A stretch of 64,000 nucleotides of DNA from CBDCRK01 sp965220955 (GCA_965220955.1 CBDCRK010000015.1:124001-188000), one strand, 5' to 3'; numbered from the stretch's first letter, positions 24,399 through 33,622 are shown. The notes: generated by a model not told the origin, from the sequence alone. Translations and numbers: made by a program.

Positions 24399-25619
24399 TT
24401 AATCCCCGATTGCCTGGTAGGTCAGCACCCGTAACTCACGGCGGAGCGGATAGGAAGAGGAGGGCATTAACTGCGTCAAAAAGATAACAATCAGGTCTTC
24501 CACCGGATCGACCCAGAAAGCCGTGCTGGCCGCCCCTCCCCAGGCATACTCTCCCGGCGAGCCGAGAATATGTGCCCTGGCAGGATCAAGCATGACGGAA
24601 AAGCCCAGCCCGAAACCAATCCCATCAAAGGGCATTTCGCTGAATACGGATTGTCCCATGCTGCTGAGGTCCCCATTGTTTGGTAGATGGTTCATGGTCA
24701 TGAGCTCGATGGTCTTACGACCAAGAATTCTCTCGCCATTGAGGGTTCCCTTATTCCAGAGCATGCGCGTGAACTGGAAGTAATCACTGACTGTGGAGAC
24801 AAGGCCGCCTCCCCCTGACAAAAAGGTTGGCGGTTGTAGGTAGGGACTCTCTGCCGGGTTGTCGACGAGACGGAACCCACCCTTCTGATATTCGTAGTTT
24901 GCCGCGAATCGTGAGGCTTTGGCTGCGGGAACAAAAAACGTGGTGTCCTGCATGCCCAATGGCTGAAAAATATGCTCCGCGAAATAGGTGTCGAGGGTTT
25001 TGCCGGAAAAGAGTTCGATCAGGTAGCCCAGGACATCGGTGGCAACACTGTAACTCCAGCGTGTCCCTGGGGAAAACAGCAATGGCAGTTCCCCAAGCTG
25101 CTGTATCATGGTCCTTAAGGTACCCTGAGAACGGGAACCTTCAACCCCACGGGCGCGATACAGGGCATCTACCGGGTGGACGTTCATGAAGCTATAGGTG
25201 AAGCCCGCCGTATGGGTCAACAGATCTTGTATGGTCATCTCCCGCTCAGGACGAACGGTTTGATAATGCTCTGCGTCACCAGATTTGAATACTTCCAGAT
25301 ACTTGAATTCTGGAATAAAGGCAGAGACTGGGTTATCGAGTTGAAACAAGCCGTGCTCATACAGGGTCATGAGGGCAACAGTGGTGATGGGTTTTGTCAT
25401 GGAATAGATGCGGAAGATGGTATCTTCTTCTACTGGTTTATGCGCCGCTACGTCTCGCCAGCCGTAGCGGTGGAGATAGACTGGCCTATCGCGCCGGGCG
25501 ATCAACACTAGACAACCGGGAAATTTTCCGCTGTCAACATATTCGTTGAGGTGGTCGGCAACACGCTGTAGGCGCATAGTATTCAGGCCCAGGCTTTCGG
25601 GTGTTACAAGTTCGATCAT
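24399..25619 (-). CDS. Beta-lactamase-family serine hydrolase (esterase-like)
   Basis: It encodes 406 residues from MIELVTPESLGLNTMRLQRV, preceded by GGGAAGG. The SxxK active site is in FRIYSMTKPITTVALMTLYE; the Tyr motif is in RWSYSVATDVLGYLIELFSG. The C-terminal HTG-like element is LGSPGEYAWGGAASTAFWVD. This is the class C-like/EstB group of esterases and transesterases rather than a true antibiotic resistance enzyme. No signal peptide is seen, so it is likely cytoplasmic. It is divergent from its neighbours and convergent with the acyl-CoA dehydrogenase gene. Confidence 0.9.
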   Translation of the reverse strand: MIELVTPESLGLNTMRLQRVADHLNEYVDSGKFPGCLVLIARRDRPVYLHRYGWRDVAAHKPVEEDTIFRIYSMTKPITTVALMTLYEHGLFQLDNPVSAFIPEFKYLEVFKSGDAEHYQTVRPEREMTIQDLLTHTAGFTYSFMNVHPVDALYRARGVEGSRSQGTLRTMIQQLGELPLLFSPGTRWSYSVATDVLGYLIELFSGKTLDTYFAEHIFQPLGMQDTTFFVPAAKASRFAANYEYQKGGFRLVDNPAESPYLQPPTFLSGGGGLVSTVSDYFQFTRMLWNKGTLNGERILGRKTIELMTMNHLPNNGDLSSMGQSVFSEMPFDGIGFGLGFSVMLDPARAHILGSPGEYAWGGAASTAFWVDPVEDLIVIFLTQLMPSSSYPLRRELRVLTYQAIGD

Positions 25620-25646
25620 CTTAAAACCTTCCCTTAGATTAAGGTG

Positions 25647-26198
25647 TTAGATTTTTGTGACGGTGTCACCCACACTGACCGTTCCGGCCTGGATGACTTT
25701 GGCATAGATGCCCCGAAGATGAAGTTTCTTGCCTGCTGGGGAATTGAGAAATCGAACGGCATCCTGGCCAAAGCGCTGCGCAAATTTCTGGCAGCCATTA
25801 TGAGGCGTATCCGTTACCTCTATAATGGCCGAGCCCAGAGCTAGCTTCTGACCCCACCGCAGATTATTGTCACTGAGGTCCAAATCGATATAGAGGTTAT
25901 CGCCAGCCAGGGGCCAGCGGCTGGGATCTTGCGCAATCAAGGCAATGGTCCGGGCGTTGATAATCGCTATTTGCACATCAGGATGAGGCCGTCCGTCAGG
26001 CAGGGTGAGCCAGCATCCTTTGGCCCAATTGTCCCCGTGGACTCCTAAGGCAGGGCTTAGCTGACACTGTTGCAGGGCAATTCGTTCATTTTCTGCGGGC
26101 CGAATCACAATGGCTTGCAAAACACCCTGATCTTTCGGTGATTGGTAAATCTCGGGCAGCCCATCATTGAGCTTGTCAAGAGGTAAATGCCTAGTCAT
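25647..26198 (-). CDS. MOSC-domain protein
   Basis: It encodes 183 residues. ALQQCQLSPALGVHGDNWAK, DNLYIDLDLSDNNLRWGQKL and the conserved Cys/Arg segment TPHNGCQKFAQRFGQDAVRF, then LRGIYAKVIQAGTVSVGD, follow the MOSC fold (molybdenum cofactor sulfurase C-terminal). The conserved Cys in the HNGC position is present. Stand-alone MOSC proteins handle sulfur or N-hydroxylated compounds, or read molybdenum cofactor; molybdoenzyme-related genes (aldehyde ferredoxin oxidoreductase, XdhC) occur later in the window. It precedes, and is probably co-transcribed with, the serine hydrolase. Confidence 0.85.
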   Translation of the reverse strand: MTRHLPLDKLNDGLPEIYQSPKDQGVLQAIVIRPAENERIALQQCQLSPALGVHGDNWAKGCWLTLPDGRPHPDVQIAIINARTIALIAQDPSRWPLAGDNLYIDLDLSDNNLRWGQKLALGSAIIEVTDTPHNGCQKFAQRFGQDAVRFLNSPAGKKLHLRGIYAKVIQAGTVSVGDTVTKI

Positions 26199-26270
26199 TT
26201 CTACACCTTCCTTGTATGTGTTACTCGCTCAATTCCTCACTTCATATATCCCAGATGTTAAGAACTAATC

Positions 26271-26327
26271 CTGTGGCCGTCAGCCGCTCCTGTGGCCGTC
26301 AGCCGCTCCTGTGGCCGTCAGCCGCTG
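26271..26327. repeat. Three tandem copies of a 19-base unit
   Basis: Three copies of CTGTGGCCGTCAGCCGCTC (26271-26289, 26290-26308, 26309-26327; the last base of the third differs) lie between the MOSC and MaoC-like genes. Each copy ends with GTCAGCCGCT, and CAGCGGC follows the third copy, so a small hairpin could also form with the end of the array. Possibly variable in length. Confidence 0.9.
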
Positions 26328-26331
26328 ACCA

Positions 26332-27165
26332 TCAGCGGCGCGGCACAAACTTAATGATCGAGGTCTTCCAGGCTTCTACCGCAGGCTGGCCGTTCACAAG
26401 ATAGACCTGGTAGAACTTAACCCACTCGTTATCCCCACGTTTCCACTTCTCGATGGGGACACAACGTAGCTCGACCCTATCTCCAATGCGGATAAGGTTT
26501 CGCGTCAATAGGGTGCTGCCCGTATGAATCCAGAAGGGCATAACAAATTGGTTCTGGACCGCCATACTTCCCTGTGCCATGAGCAGGCCAGGGTGCAGAG
26601 GAGGTTTTTCACCTTCACAATAAATGGGAATCTCTGCCGCGGTATGGTTACAATAAGTAAGCTGCTGCGAGAGGGTAAGGCAAAAGGTAAAGCGGCGAAA
26701 GGGCTTATTGAGCTCCATTCGCTCCCACGTTCCCTGCCGGCGTTCACCCTCCCAGTCGGTGGGATCGAGTGCAGCCAAGGGATCTATCGGCGGAAGCGTC
26801 TCCGGGATATAGGTGTGCATCTCGATTAGCTCCTGGCCTGCCTCATTGGTGGCGCTGATGCGCAAGGGATGAGTGCCATTATTTTGCTCATCAGACACAA
26901 TATGGGAGGTCAATAGATCGTCATCATAGGCAGGGGCTTTGAAACGCAGGCTGAACCAGTGTCTTCCTAGCCATGCTTCTCCGTACCAACTGACAAGGGG
27001 CTGGATCATCTGGCCGTAAACAATCGCGCCGCCCACAATGGAACCGCCAAAGCCCATTGCCTGTGCCCCTTCCCGGGTATGGGCTTTGTTCTCACTCTCA
27101 CGGATGTTCCGAGTTTGGAAAACATACGGTGCAAATGTGCTTGTTGCTGATTCTTGTGTGCTCAT
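26332..27165 (-). CDS. MaoC-like double-hotdog protein
   Basis: It encodes 277 residues. TRNIRESENKAHTREGAQAM, then GFGGSIVGGAIVYGQMIQPL, is the hotdog helix region with N/E/H residues usual for MaoC-like dehydratases; a second half (TLSQQLTYCNHTAAEIPIYC; PGLLMAQGSMAVQNQFVMP) fits a second hotdog. Such proteins hydrate enoyl-CoAs or act on related thioesters. The second-half catalytic D-x4-H motif is not clear, so enzymatic activity is uncertain. The start follows GAGGAAAAGAT. Neighbouring acyl-CoA and ring-cleavage genes suggest a catabolic role. Confidence 0.65.
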   Translation of the reverse strand: MSTQESATSTFAPYVFQTRNIRESENKAHTREGAQAMGFGGSIVGGAIVYGQMIQPLVSWYGEAWLGRHWFSLRFKAPAYDDDLLTSHIVSDEQNNGTHPLRISATNEAGQELIEMHTYIPETLPPIDPLAALDPTDWEGERRQGTWERMELNKPFRRFTFCLTLSQQLTYCNHTAAEIPIYCEGEKPPLHPGLLMAQGSMAVQNQFVMPFWIHTGSTLLTRNLIRIGDRVELRCVPIEKWKRGDNEWVKFYQVYLVNGQPAVEAWKTSIIKFVPRR

Positions 27166-27197
27166 ATCTTTTCCTCTAGCGGGAATTGCTGGGAGAC

Positions 27198-28253
27198 TTA
27201 CAGGTCAAGCGCAATCGAAAAGTCCGGGATGCCCTCCCAACGGCCCGGACGGCTGGCGCGCATGACCGCGATTGTCTTGATCACCTCCGGATTGGCCAGG
27301 CCATGGGGACGCTTACCTGTCAGCACGTTGATCACATTTTCAGCCTGTTTGCGCGGGCACTCATCAAGGAAAGTCGGGGAGAAGCCAGCCAGATGGGGCG
27401 TAATAATCAGATTGGACAGCTTGAGCAGCGGGTTGTCATGCTCAATCGGCTCGACTTCGGTGACGTCGATGGCCGCGGCTTCAATCTGGCCGTCGCGTAG
27501 GGCGGTGAGCAGGGCGTTCTGGTCAATCAGCGGCCCACGTGAGCAATTCACCAGGATGGCGGTGGACTTCATTTGTGCGAAGATGGCAGCGTTAAACAGA
27601 TGGTAGTTCTGCTGCGTTGCCGAACTGTGAATCGAAATGTAGTCCGACTCATGCGCCAACTCCTCAAGACTGACGAGCCTCACCCCATACAAATCGGCGG
27701 ATGACTGCGCCACAAATGGGTCGTAAGCAATAATCTGAGCCGGACCGAAACCGCGTATGCGCATGGCAAAAGCGCGGCCAATGTTGCCCAAGCCAACGAT
27801 GCCAACCGTGTGGCCCCCAAGGCGTCGTACAGACTGCTGAAATTCGTTGATCAACGGCGGGTTGTTGCTCCACTGTCCTTGTCTTGTTGCGGTGATGGTC
27901 TCGTAGAGCCGCCGAGTCATTGCCAACAGCATTGCAACGGCATGGTCGGCCACTTCCGCGGTGTTCACCCCGGGGACGTTACAGGCAAGAATGCCCAACT
28001 CGGTGGCCGCCGGTAAGTCGATCGAATCAACGCCAACGCCCATGCGTGAAATCACCTTCAACTTCAAGCACGCCTCCATCACCTGCCGACTGGTGGGTGG
28101 CCGTGTGTTCACCAAAGCACCATCGGCATCGCTAAGGAGTTCAATCATCTCATCAGGCGTACGGGCTGAACCTTCTACCGTCTCAATACCGGCTTTTTCA
28201 AACAGATCAAACCGATTGTACTGGTTTGACATCAAGGCAACTTTCAGAGTCAT
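27198..28253 (-). CDS. D-isomer specific 2-hydroxyacid dehydrogenase
   Basis: It encodes 351 residues from MTLKVALMSNQYNRFDLFEK (ATG 28253); an upstream ATG at 28346 would add 31 residues and is less likely. The NAD site is GGHTVGIVGLGNIGRAFAMR; catalytic Arg in NCSRGPLIDQNALL, Glu in DVTEVEPIEHDNPL, His in NLIITPHLAGFSPTF. The fold is that of phosphoglycerate, glyoxylate or lactate dehydrogenases. There is no C-terminal ACT domain, arguing against a classical SerA. Substrate unknown; in a catabolic setting a glyoxylate/hydroxypyruvate reductase or similar is plausible. Confidence 0.9.
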   Translation of the reverse strand: MTLKVALMSNQYNRFDLFEKAGIETVEGSARTPDEMIELLSDADGALVNTRPPTSRQVMEACLKLKVISRMGVGVDSIDLPAATELGILACNVPGVNTAEVADHAVAMLLAMTRRLYETITATRQGQWSNNPPLINEFQQSVRRLGGHTVGIVGLGNIGRAFAMRIRGFGPAQIIAYDPFVAQSSADLYGVRLVSLEELAHESDYISIHSSATQQNYHLFNAAIFAQMKSTAILVNCSRGPLIDQNALLTALRDGQIEAAAIDVTEVEPIEHDNPLLKLSNLIITPHLAGFSPTFLDECPRKQAENVINVLTGKRPHGLANPEVIKTIAVMRASRPGRWEGIPDFSIALDL

Positions 28254-28424
28254 CTTGGCACTCCATCCGTGTGGGTTACTGGCAAAATAGTCAGACGCGT
28301 TGTCACTGCCCATGAGAGCCAGTGCTGACGCCGCTTGGGCCGCCAAGTAGCGCTATCTCACCTACCGCCGCCGTCCAATGCCCCCGCACCAGCCCCCATG
28401 ATGCGCCGGCGACGACGACCCGGG

Positions 28425-28835
28425 TTACGCTGCCTGGATGAACTCGACCCAATTGCCGTCGGGGTCCTCGACCATGGCGATAACGACACCGGGGCGCACC
28501 TCGGTACGAGGCCATACGACCTTATGCCCAGCCGCGGCGATCGCACTCAACACCTCGTCCAGGTTATTGATCGTCATCGTCCAGTAGCGGTAACCCGTGC
28601 CGCCTGGGATGCCGCCGGGAGCAGGCGGGGCATTGGGGTCCTTTACCGGCACCACAATTTTGATGAGACTGTTGCCAAACCACAGACGGTGCATGACCTT
28701 AATGCCGACATGCTCCATGGTGATATCGCCTTCGTGCCTAAAGCCGAGCACATCACGATAAAACGTCAGCATGGCATCACCATTCGTTGTCACGATACCC
28801 AAATCAATCGCCTCTTTAACAACATTTACGCCCAT
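28425..28835 (-). CDS. VOC-superfamily (glyoxalase-like) protein
   Basis: It encodes 136 residues from MGVNVVKEAIDLGIVTTNGD, with AGGAGA before ATG 28835. It is a single VOC module pair: DAMLTFYRDVLGFRHEGDIT, then EHVGIKVMHRLWFGNSLIKI, and the C-terminal MVEDPDGNWVEFIQA that carries the usual metal-binding Glu. It could be an isomerase, a dioxygenase-like protein or an epimerase; the sequence does not decide. Lies upstream of the 2-hydroxyacid dehydrogenase on the same strand. Confidence 0.85.
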   Translation of the reverse strand: MGVNVVKEAIDLGIVTTNGDAMLTFYRDVLGFRHEGDITMEHVGIKVMHRLWFGNSLIKIVVPVKDPNAPPAPGGIPGGTGYRYWTMTINNLDEVLSAIAAAGHKVVWPRTEVRPGVVIAMVEDPDGNWVEFIQAA

Positions 28836-28952
28836 GAAGACTTCTCCTAATCTAGGGGAGATCGTTGAAGTAGACGGGACAATTAAGCACATTTTCGCCG
28901 CTGCGTCCACGGCTGTTTGCGGCCTTGCAGCCATTCTCATTTCAGGGTAACG

Positions 28953-29735
28953 CTAGATGTGCCACCGCGCGATGTACCCGCGCCGCACGGCGTTGAGGAG
29001 CCTCGTGTACTCCTCGTCAACGTCAAGTCCGAGGGTGTTATCCCTATCAACTCGAGGAGGGTTCACATTGTCGATATGGACCGGGATCATCAACAGATAG
29101 TCGAACCCTTCTTGGTGCGTCAGGTTGGGAGTCCGAGTCGGTAGGCATTGAAAGTGTTCGAGAGTCTTCTCGGCATCGTCAGGACGGTTTTCGCTAATCG
29201 CAAAGGGAAAGTCATCCCAGAGGGTGTCGTCTCCGGTCGAAAGACGAGGGAGAACGGACTGCTCGAACTCCTTGGGGCGGCTCCTATAAAGCTTCCTGAC
29301 CTGGTCCGCAACGTTGAGGTATCGCCCAGCGGTGCCGATGAGAACGGTCCCCAGTACAATCGCCTCCCGTCTTCGCTGCTGTATCTCGGACCTGAAGTTG
29401 TCCAGATCTCGGAACCTCTCCCCTTTGTTACGGTGTGCCGTAATCACTGACTTGTTCTCCAAGCAAATCCGGACGCGGCTCAGGTCCGGCAGGTCCGGCG
29501 AGTGGCCTATCTCGCAAACGAGCAGGTCCGCCCTACGTCTCTGAAGGTCAGGGGCGGGTTGGTTCAGCCACCATCCAATCTCGCCCCTGTCATGATCTTC
29601 CCGGATATCCTCGCATCGTGAGAGCAGATCAGCCCAAATACCCTTGCATACGATATCGGAGTGCTCGGCTTTTCGATGGTTGTGGTACCCACGCTCTACG
29701 ATCCGGCGAATGACGTCATCAAAGGGCGTATTCAA
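28953..29735 (-). CDS. Type II restriction endonuclease, PD-(D/E)XK candidate
   Basis: It encodes 260 residues. QRRRADLLVCEIGHSPDLPD, then LSRVRICLENKSVITAHRN, has the spacing of a nuclease core: Asp in RADLLV, and E-N-K in the next strand (ICLENK). It overlaps the methyltransferase stop by four bases (ATGA), which is typical of restriction-modification operons. Sequence specificity is unknown; the methyltransferase belongs to the gamma group. It is named from context plus the nuclease motif; no close named enzyme is recognised. Confidence 0.7.
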   Translation of the reverse strand: MNTPFDDVIRRIVERGYHNHRKAEHSDIVCKGIWADLLSRCEDIREDHDRGEIGWWLNQPAPDLQRRRADLLVCEIGHSPDLPDLSRVRICLENKSVITAHRNKGERFRDLDNFRSEIQQRRREAIVLGTVLIGTAGRYLNVADQVRKLYRSRPKEFEQSVLPRLSTGDDTLWDDFPFAISENRPDDAEKTLEHFQCLPTRTPNLTHQEGFDYLLMIPVHIDNVNPPRVDRDNTLGLDVDEEYTRLLNAVRRGYIARWHI

Positions 29736-31162
29736 GTGACCATCTCCACCACAGGTGGTCCCGAGTTACGGCGGCGTCCATCAAGCATCGGCTCAGGCAG
29801 ATCCCGCGTATCCACGGCGAGATCGGAAGGTATCGGGAGACGTTTGAGCACATTGCTCTGCGTCCGGATGAATCCATTCGCTGCTCGCTGACAATTCTCG
29901 ACCAGCCAATCGCGGGCCTGCTTCCCGTTCAGGTACTCGCAGAGAGGCTCGATCAGGGACTCGTCCTTGGGTACAACGTAGTAGGTAGAGTGACGCGGCA
30001 CCGTTACCCCTGATCTATCCAGCCAGAAGGCCGGTCGGCGTGCGATGTCTTTGCACAGGATCTTGGGCCGCAGGACTTGCGACATAGATGGAGTCTCGTG
30101 GAACGCATACCAGGGCTTTCGAGCCGCGCAGGTCCGCTTCAGCAGTCTAGCGGAGACCTGGGGCTTCATCAGATACTGCCCGAAGGGGCCCAGATCCTCC
30201 AGCGGTATGAGCGTGCCATTGGCGTCGTATGGGACGAGCATCACCGAGTGTGCCGCAATCCTATCTTTAGACGCATCAAGGTCCCTTCCGGCAACCGTCG
30301 GCCAGGCGAACTGATGAAGGTCGACGGGCAACTCGTCCCTCTCGAATACGAAGACTCTATCTGCGCCGGTAGCAATACCACAGCTGACGCGGTCACAGAC
30401 TGTGGAGAGAATATCCGTCATCCGTCCTGGCTTCAAGTCTGACCTGGATCCATTTAGGAGGGGACCCCAACTCATGCCGCCGTGTGGAAGCCGAGCCGCC
30501 TTCTCGATACCCTCCCGGTTCACGATCCGTGTTGTCCGTCCATCCTTACCCTTCTCTACCACCGTGACAAGCGGATATGTGACCAAGTCTCCGAACGTGT
30601 CCTCTGGGAGGAGCTCCAGCTTGCGGACATCGTAGGCGCTGATCAAGGCTCTAAGCGAGGAGGCCGAATCGACATAGGTGAACTTCTCAGGGGTTACGAA
30701 GACGAGCCTGCCCCCCGGTTCGAGGATTTCCAGGGCCCGCTCGAAAAACAGCATGTATAGGTCGAAGCGTCCGGTTGCAGTGCGGTACAAAGTCTTGTAC
30801 TCGGCCTTTTCTCGTTCGTCCAACCGAAGGATCGAAACGTAAGGGGGATTTCCTATAACGTAACGATATTTTCCTAAGGGCTTGGTTCTTAGGAAATCCC
30901 CCTCGAGTACGCTAACATGGGGGTTGCTGCGGAATTGGGAAGTAGCTTCGAGGGCGAGTTGCCTGTCAAGCTCTATGCCGGTTATGTGCGGTAGCCGCGT
31001 CCGAGCCGCTGCGGACCAGCGCAGGATTCCCTTTATGAAAGCGCCCCCGCCGCAGCCGGGATCAAGGAGACGCTCTCCGGAACCAACTACCCTCCCCTCG
31101 AACAAAAGGCCGACCATGTGGTCGACGAGCTTACCAGGCGTGGGCACGAATCCTCTCATCAA
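29732..31162 (-). CDS. N6-adenine DNA methyltransferase (gamma class) of a Type II R-M system
   Basis: It encodes 476 residues. The S-adenosylmethionine motif is RLLDPGCGGGAFIKGILRWS, and the catalytic motif is IGNPPYVSIL. The order SAM site first, NPPY second is that of gamma-class enzymes such as TaqI. The target recognition domain follows (about 250-476: GRDLDASKDRIAAHSVMLV; VENCQRAANGFIRTQSNVLK). It protects host DNA against the nuclease encoded just downstream. A near-perfect palindrome lies about 120 bases upstream of its start. Confidence 0.9.
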   Translation of the reverse strand: MMRGFVPTPGKLVDHMVGLLFEGRVVGSGERLLDPGCGGGAFIKGILRWSAAARTRLPHITGIELDRQLALEATSQFRSNPHVSVLEGDFLRTKPLGKYRYVIGNPPYVSILRLDEREKAEYKTLYRTATGRFDLYMLFFERALEILEPGGRLVFVTPEKFTYVDSASSLRALISAYDVRKLELLPEDTFGDLVTYPLVTVVEKGKDGRTTRIVNREGIEKAARLPHGGMSWGPLLNGSRSDLKPGRMTDILSTVCDRVSCGIATGADRVFVFERDELPVDLHQFAWPTVAGRDLDASKDRIAAHSVMLVPYDANGTLIPLEDLGPFGQYLMKPQVSARLLKRTCAARKPWYAFHETPSMSQVLRPKILCKDIARRPAFWLDRSGVTVPRHSTYYVVPKDESLIEPLCEYLNGKQARDWLVENCQRAANGFIRTQSNVLKRLPIPSDLAVDTRDLPEPMLDGRRRNSGPPVVEMVT

Positions 31163-31555
31163 CTTGCTCTCTCCACCGCTGTCGCCGAAATCAATTCCAA
31201 TGACAGGATAGCACGCATAGTCATTATGCGCGAGTCCCGAACTTTGCGGTCATCCTGAAAGTCGGCCAACCGTGGGACGGATTCGTACTACAGTTGTAGT
31301 ACGAACCACTATTTGAGGATGGAGCGTCAAGGACGCGGCTCGCAATGGACCTTCGAGGAGGAGAAATACCCCGTGCCGTCGACCGACAGCAGATGAGGAT
31401 TCCGAGTCAGCGGAAATTGCCGATTCCCCTGTACCGCAGCACATGGCGCTGGAGACCTAAGGGTTTGTGTGCTCTTGTAACCCTCATCTGTGACTTACAC
31501 CTGTGGAACAAGGAGAAATCATGCCATAGCAAAAAAACATCAAGCCAGAGTTCTA
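31163..31555. other. Intergenic stretch between R-M operon and hydrolase
   Basis: About 390 bases. Apart from the palindrome at 31282-31305, no convincing gene is visible on either strand; in particular no helix-turn-helix controller (C protein) frame is seen. Confidence 0.5.
31282..31305. promoter_or_regulatory. Palindrome upstream of the R-M operon
   Basis: Arms TTCGTACTACA (31282-31292) and TGTAGTACGAA (31295-31305) are perfect inverted repeats with a two-base centre. The position upstream of the methyltransferase start suggests an operator, perhaps for autoregulation by the methyltransferase or for an unlinked controller protein. Function is inferred from position only. Confidence 0.5.
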
Positions 31556-32599
31556 TTAACTAGCAAGTAAATCTTGCAGATTATTGTCAATAGCCTGTTT
31601 ATCTTCTTCAGTCATGCAGAACATGGCAAAGTGGGCCCAGAGGGAGTTAATGACTCGGAACTCACTATGGGGAATTAAGACGGCCTCCTCCTTACAGTCT
31701 TCGGGCGGGAAGAACATGTCGTTTGAGAAGGGCATCACGAAGGTCTTTGCTTTGATCCGTCCCAGAGCCGCTGCCAGATCACCCTGGGTGTGAAGGCTAA
31801 CATCACCATGACGCCACTTCCAGGCCATACAGAGCAGGTTGTTGGGATCCATCGGTAGGAACCAGTTCTCCCAGAAGCCACGAATAAAATCTTCCAGCGA
31901 AGAAAACCCGACATCGCGCCACGCCTCGTGTTTATAAAATTCCTGACAGACTCCCATGACCGACCAAACTTCTGCATGGCGACGCAAACCAACGTGTACT
32001 GCGTGAGGCTCGGTATAAAAGCCATTGTTCCAAGCTGGGTCTGATTTGATTGCATTTTCGTGCATTCGCACAAAGATATAATCGTGGGGGGTTGTCTTGG
32101 CAGTTCCTGCGAAGGGCGAAGCCCGTTTGACCATATCGGGATAGCGGACAGCCCACTCATAGGTTTGCTCTGCTCCCATGGACCAACCCAGCACCAGTTG
32201 GAGTTCACTGATACCGAACTGCTCAGTCACAAGCCGATGTTGTGCTCGGACATCATCACCAATCATAATCTGGGGAAACGCTCCCATATTGAAGGGGGGT
32301 GGGGTGTTGCTTGGTGAGGAAGAAAAGCCATTACCAAACTGGCCCGGCAAAATAATGAAGTATTTGGTGGGGTCCAAAGGACGCCCTTCACCTATGAAAA
32401 TTTCCATTGCCTTGGGCGTACCCGAGTACATGTGGGGAAACAGAATCGCATTATCCTTTGCCTGGTTGAGTGTGCCGTGGGTTTTGTAGGCCAGTTTAGC
32501 CTTGCGCAAGGTTTCTCCCATGATCAGTGGAAAGTTTCCTAGCTCGAAGATTTCATGGGAACCATGCACATCCTCAGAATAGTATTCATTGTCAATCAT
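31556..32599 (-). CDS. Alpha/beta hydrolase of the homoserine acetyltransferase (MetX) family
   Basis: It encodes 347 residues from MIDNEYYSEDVHGSHEIFEL, preceded by GGGAGG. NFPLIMGETLRKAKLAYKTH, then LPGQFGNGFSSSPSNTPPPF, are MetX-like strands; the nucleophile elbow is VLGWSMGAEQTYEWA, and the catalytic acid and His lie in FSNDMFFPPEDC and INSLWAHFAMF. True MetX enzymes acetylate homoserine; many members of this subgroup are hydrolases instead. The neighbouring hydratase and dioxygenase suggest a catabolic hydrolase. Confidence 0.8.
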   Translation of the reverse strand: MIDNEYYSEDVHGSHEIFELGNFPLIMGETLRKAKLAYKTHGTLNQAKDNAILFPHMYSGTPKAMEIFIGEGRPLDPTKYFIILPGQFGNGFSSSPSNTPPPFNMGAFPQIMIGDDVRAQHRLVTEQFGISELQLVLGWSMGAEQTYEWAVRYPDMVKRASPFAGTAKTTPHDYIFVRMHENAIKSDPAWNNGFYTEPHAVHVGLRRHAEVWSVMGVCQEFYKHEAWRDVGFSSLEDFIRGFWENWFLPMDPNNLLCMAWKWRHGDVSLHTQGDLAAALGRIKAKTFVMPFSNDMFFPPEDCKEEAVLIPHSEFRVINSLWAHFAMFCMTEEDKQAIDNNLQDLLAS

Positions 32600-32854
32600 G
32601 TCTCTTACCTCCCTCAAGCTGATAGGCAGCAAGCATCATCTACATAACGCTACAAGCTATTTGCGTATGAAGCCTAAAGTTTTCTGGTCTCTTTGTACTT
32701 GTTTTTAAAGCGATTATACTCTGCTCGGAAGCAACAACAACCCTTTGACAGGGATAGGCCTGCTGGGTTGCAAGAACAAGGTGGGATTTAGTAGGATGCA
32801 GAAGAATATAGCCTTTCCCGTGATTTGCTAATGTAGAGAAAGGAGACACGAAAC

Positions 32855-33622
32855 ATGAAGATTGATGAAGCGGTTGAGATTCTCTGGCAATCCATGCAAA
32901 AGGGAGATCATGCTCCCGAAGCCTTGCGCCAGGCCTTAACCTTAGAAGAGGCTTATCGGGTACAATTGGGAGTTCTCTCGCGGTTGATCGAAAGTGGCGA
33001 AAAGCTTGCGGGCTGGAAGATTGGGGGGACGTCTGAGGCGGCCCGCAAGATGCTCAATCTTACCGATCCGGTGCGCGGCTATTTGTTAGCCAGTCGCCAA
33101 TTTGCCAGCGGTCATACGTTTCAGCACCAAGCCATTGGCAAGCCCGTGATCGAATCCGAAGTGTGTATAGCGCTGGGAAAAGATCTGCAAGGGCCGGGCA
33201 TTACTCGAGACCAGGTTCTGGATGCGGTCTCTGCTGTGGCGCCTGCCTTTGAGGTCGTGCAAATGCGCAGTGATATAGCTTCTGATCTGCCATTGGGTGT
33301 GGCTGATGATGTAGCCCAATGGGGCTATGTAACCGGAACCGTGGTGTCCCCTTATCCGAAAGATCTGGACCTGGGCGGGATAACCATTGAGATGCGGAAG
33401 AATGGCGAAGTTGTGCAGCAGGCAGTTGGGCGAGAGGTGATTGACGATCAACTCCAAGCCCTTGCTTGGCTAGCCAATCACCTGGCAGAGTATGGGGCAG
33501 CGTTGGAAGCAGGCCAGTATGTCCTGACCGGCTCGTGCACCAGACCCGTGCCGATTAGCCAAGGGGATCAATGGGAAACCCGGTTTTCGTCACTTGGGAC
33601 GGTTGCTGCTTCCTTTGTTTAG
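32855..33622 (+). CDS. 2-keto-4-pentenoate hydratase / 4-oxalocrotonate decarboxylase family
   Basis: It encodes 255 residues; ATG 32855 follows AAAGGAGACACGAAAC. LAGWKIGGTSEAARKMLNLT, then VIESEVCIALGKDLQGPGIT (the metal-binding E-x-E type motif), AFEVVQMR, and WETRFSSLGTVAASFV match the MhpD/XylI/HsaE family. The enzyme would add water to (or decarboxylate) the dienoate produced after meta-cleavage and hydrolysis of a catechol ring. Divergent from the hydrolase gene, with about 250 bases between starts. Confidence 0.9.
   Translation: MKIDEAVEILWQSMQKGDHAPEALRQALTLEEAYRVQLGVLSRLIESGEKLAGWKIGGTSEAARKMLNLTDPVRGYLLASRQFASGHTFQHQAIGKPVIESEVCIALGKDLQGPGITRDQVLDAVSAVAPAFEVVQMRSDIASDLPLGVADDVAQWGYVTGTVVSPYPKDLDLGGITIEMRKNGEVVQQAVGREVIDDQLQALAWLANHLAEYGAALEAGQYVLTGSCTRPVPISQGDQWETRFSSLGTVAASFV

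Noticed and set aside
24399..25619. An antibiotic-resistance beta-lactamase
   Set aside because: Esterase-like layout, no signal peptide and no class C KTG-type motif; better called a serine hydrolase.
31250..31444. A possible controller (C) protein before the R-M operon
   Set aside because: No helix-turn-helix pattern in any frame; the only open frame is low in complexity.
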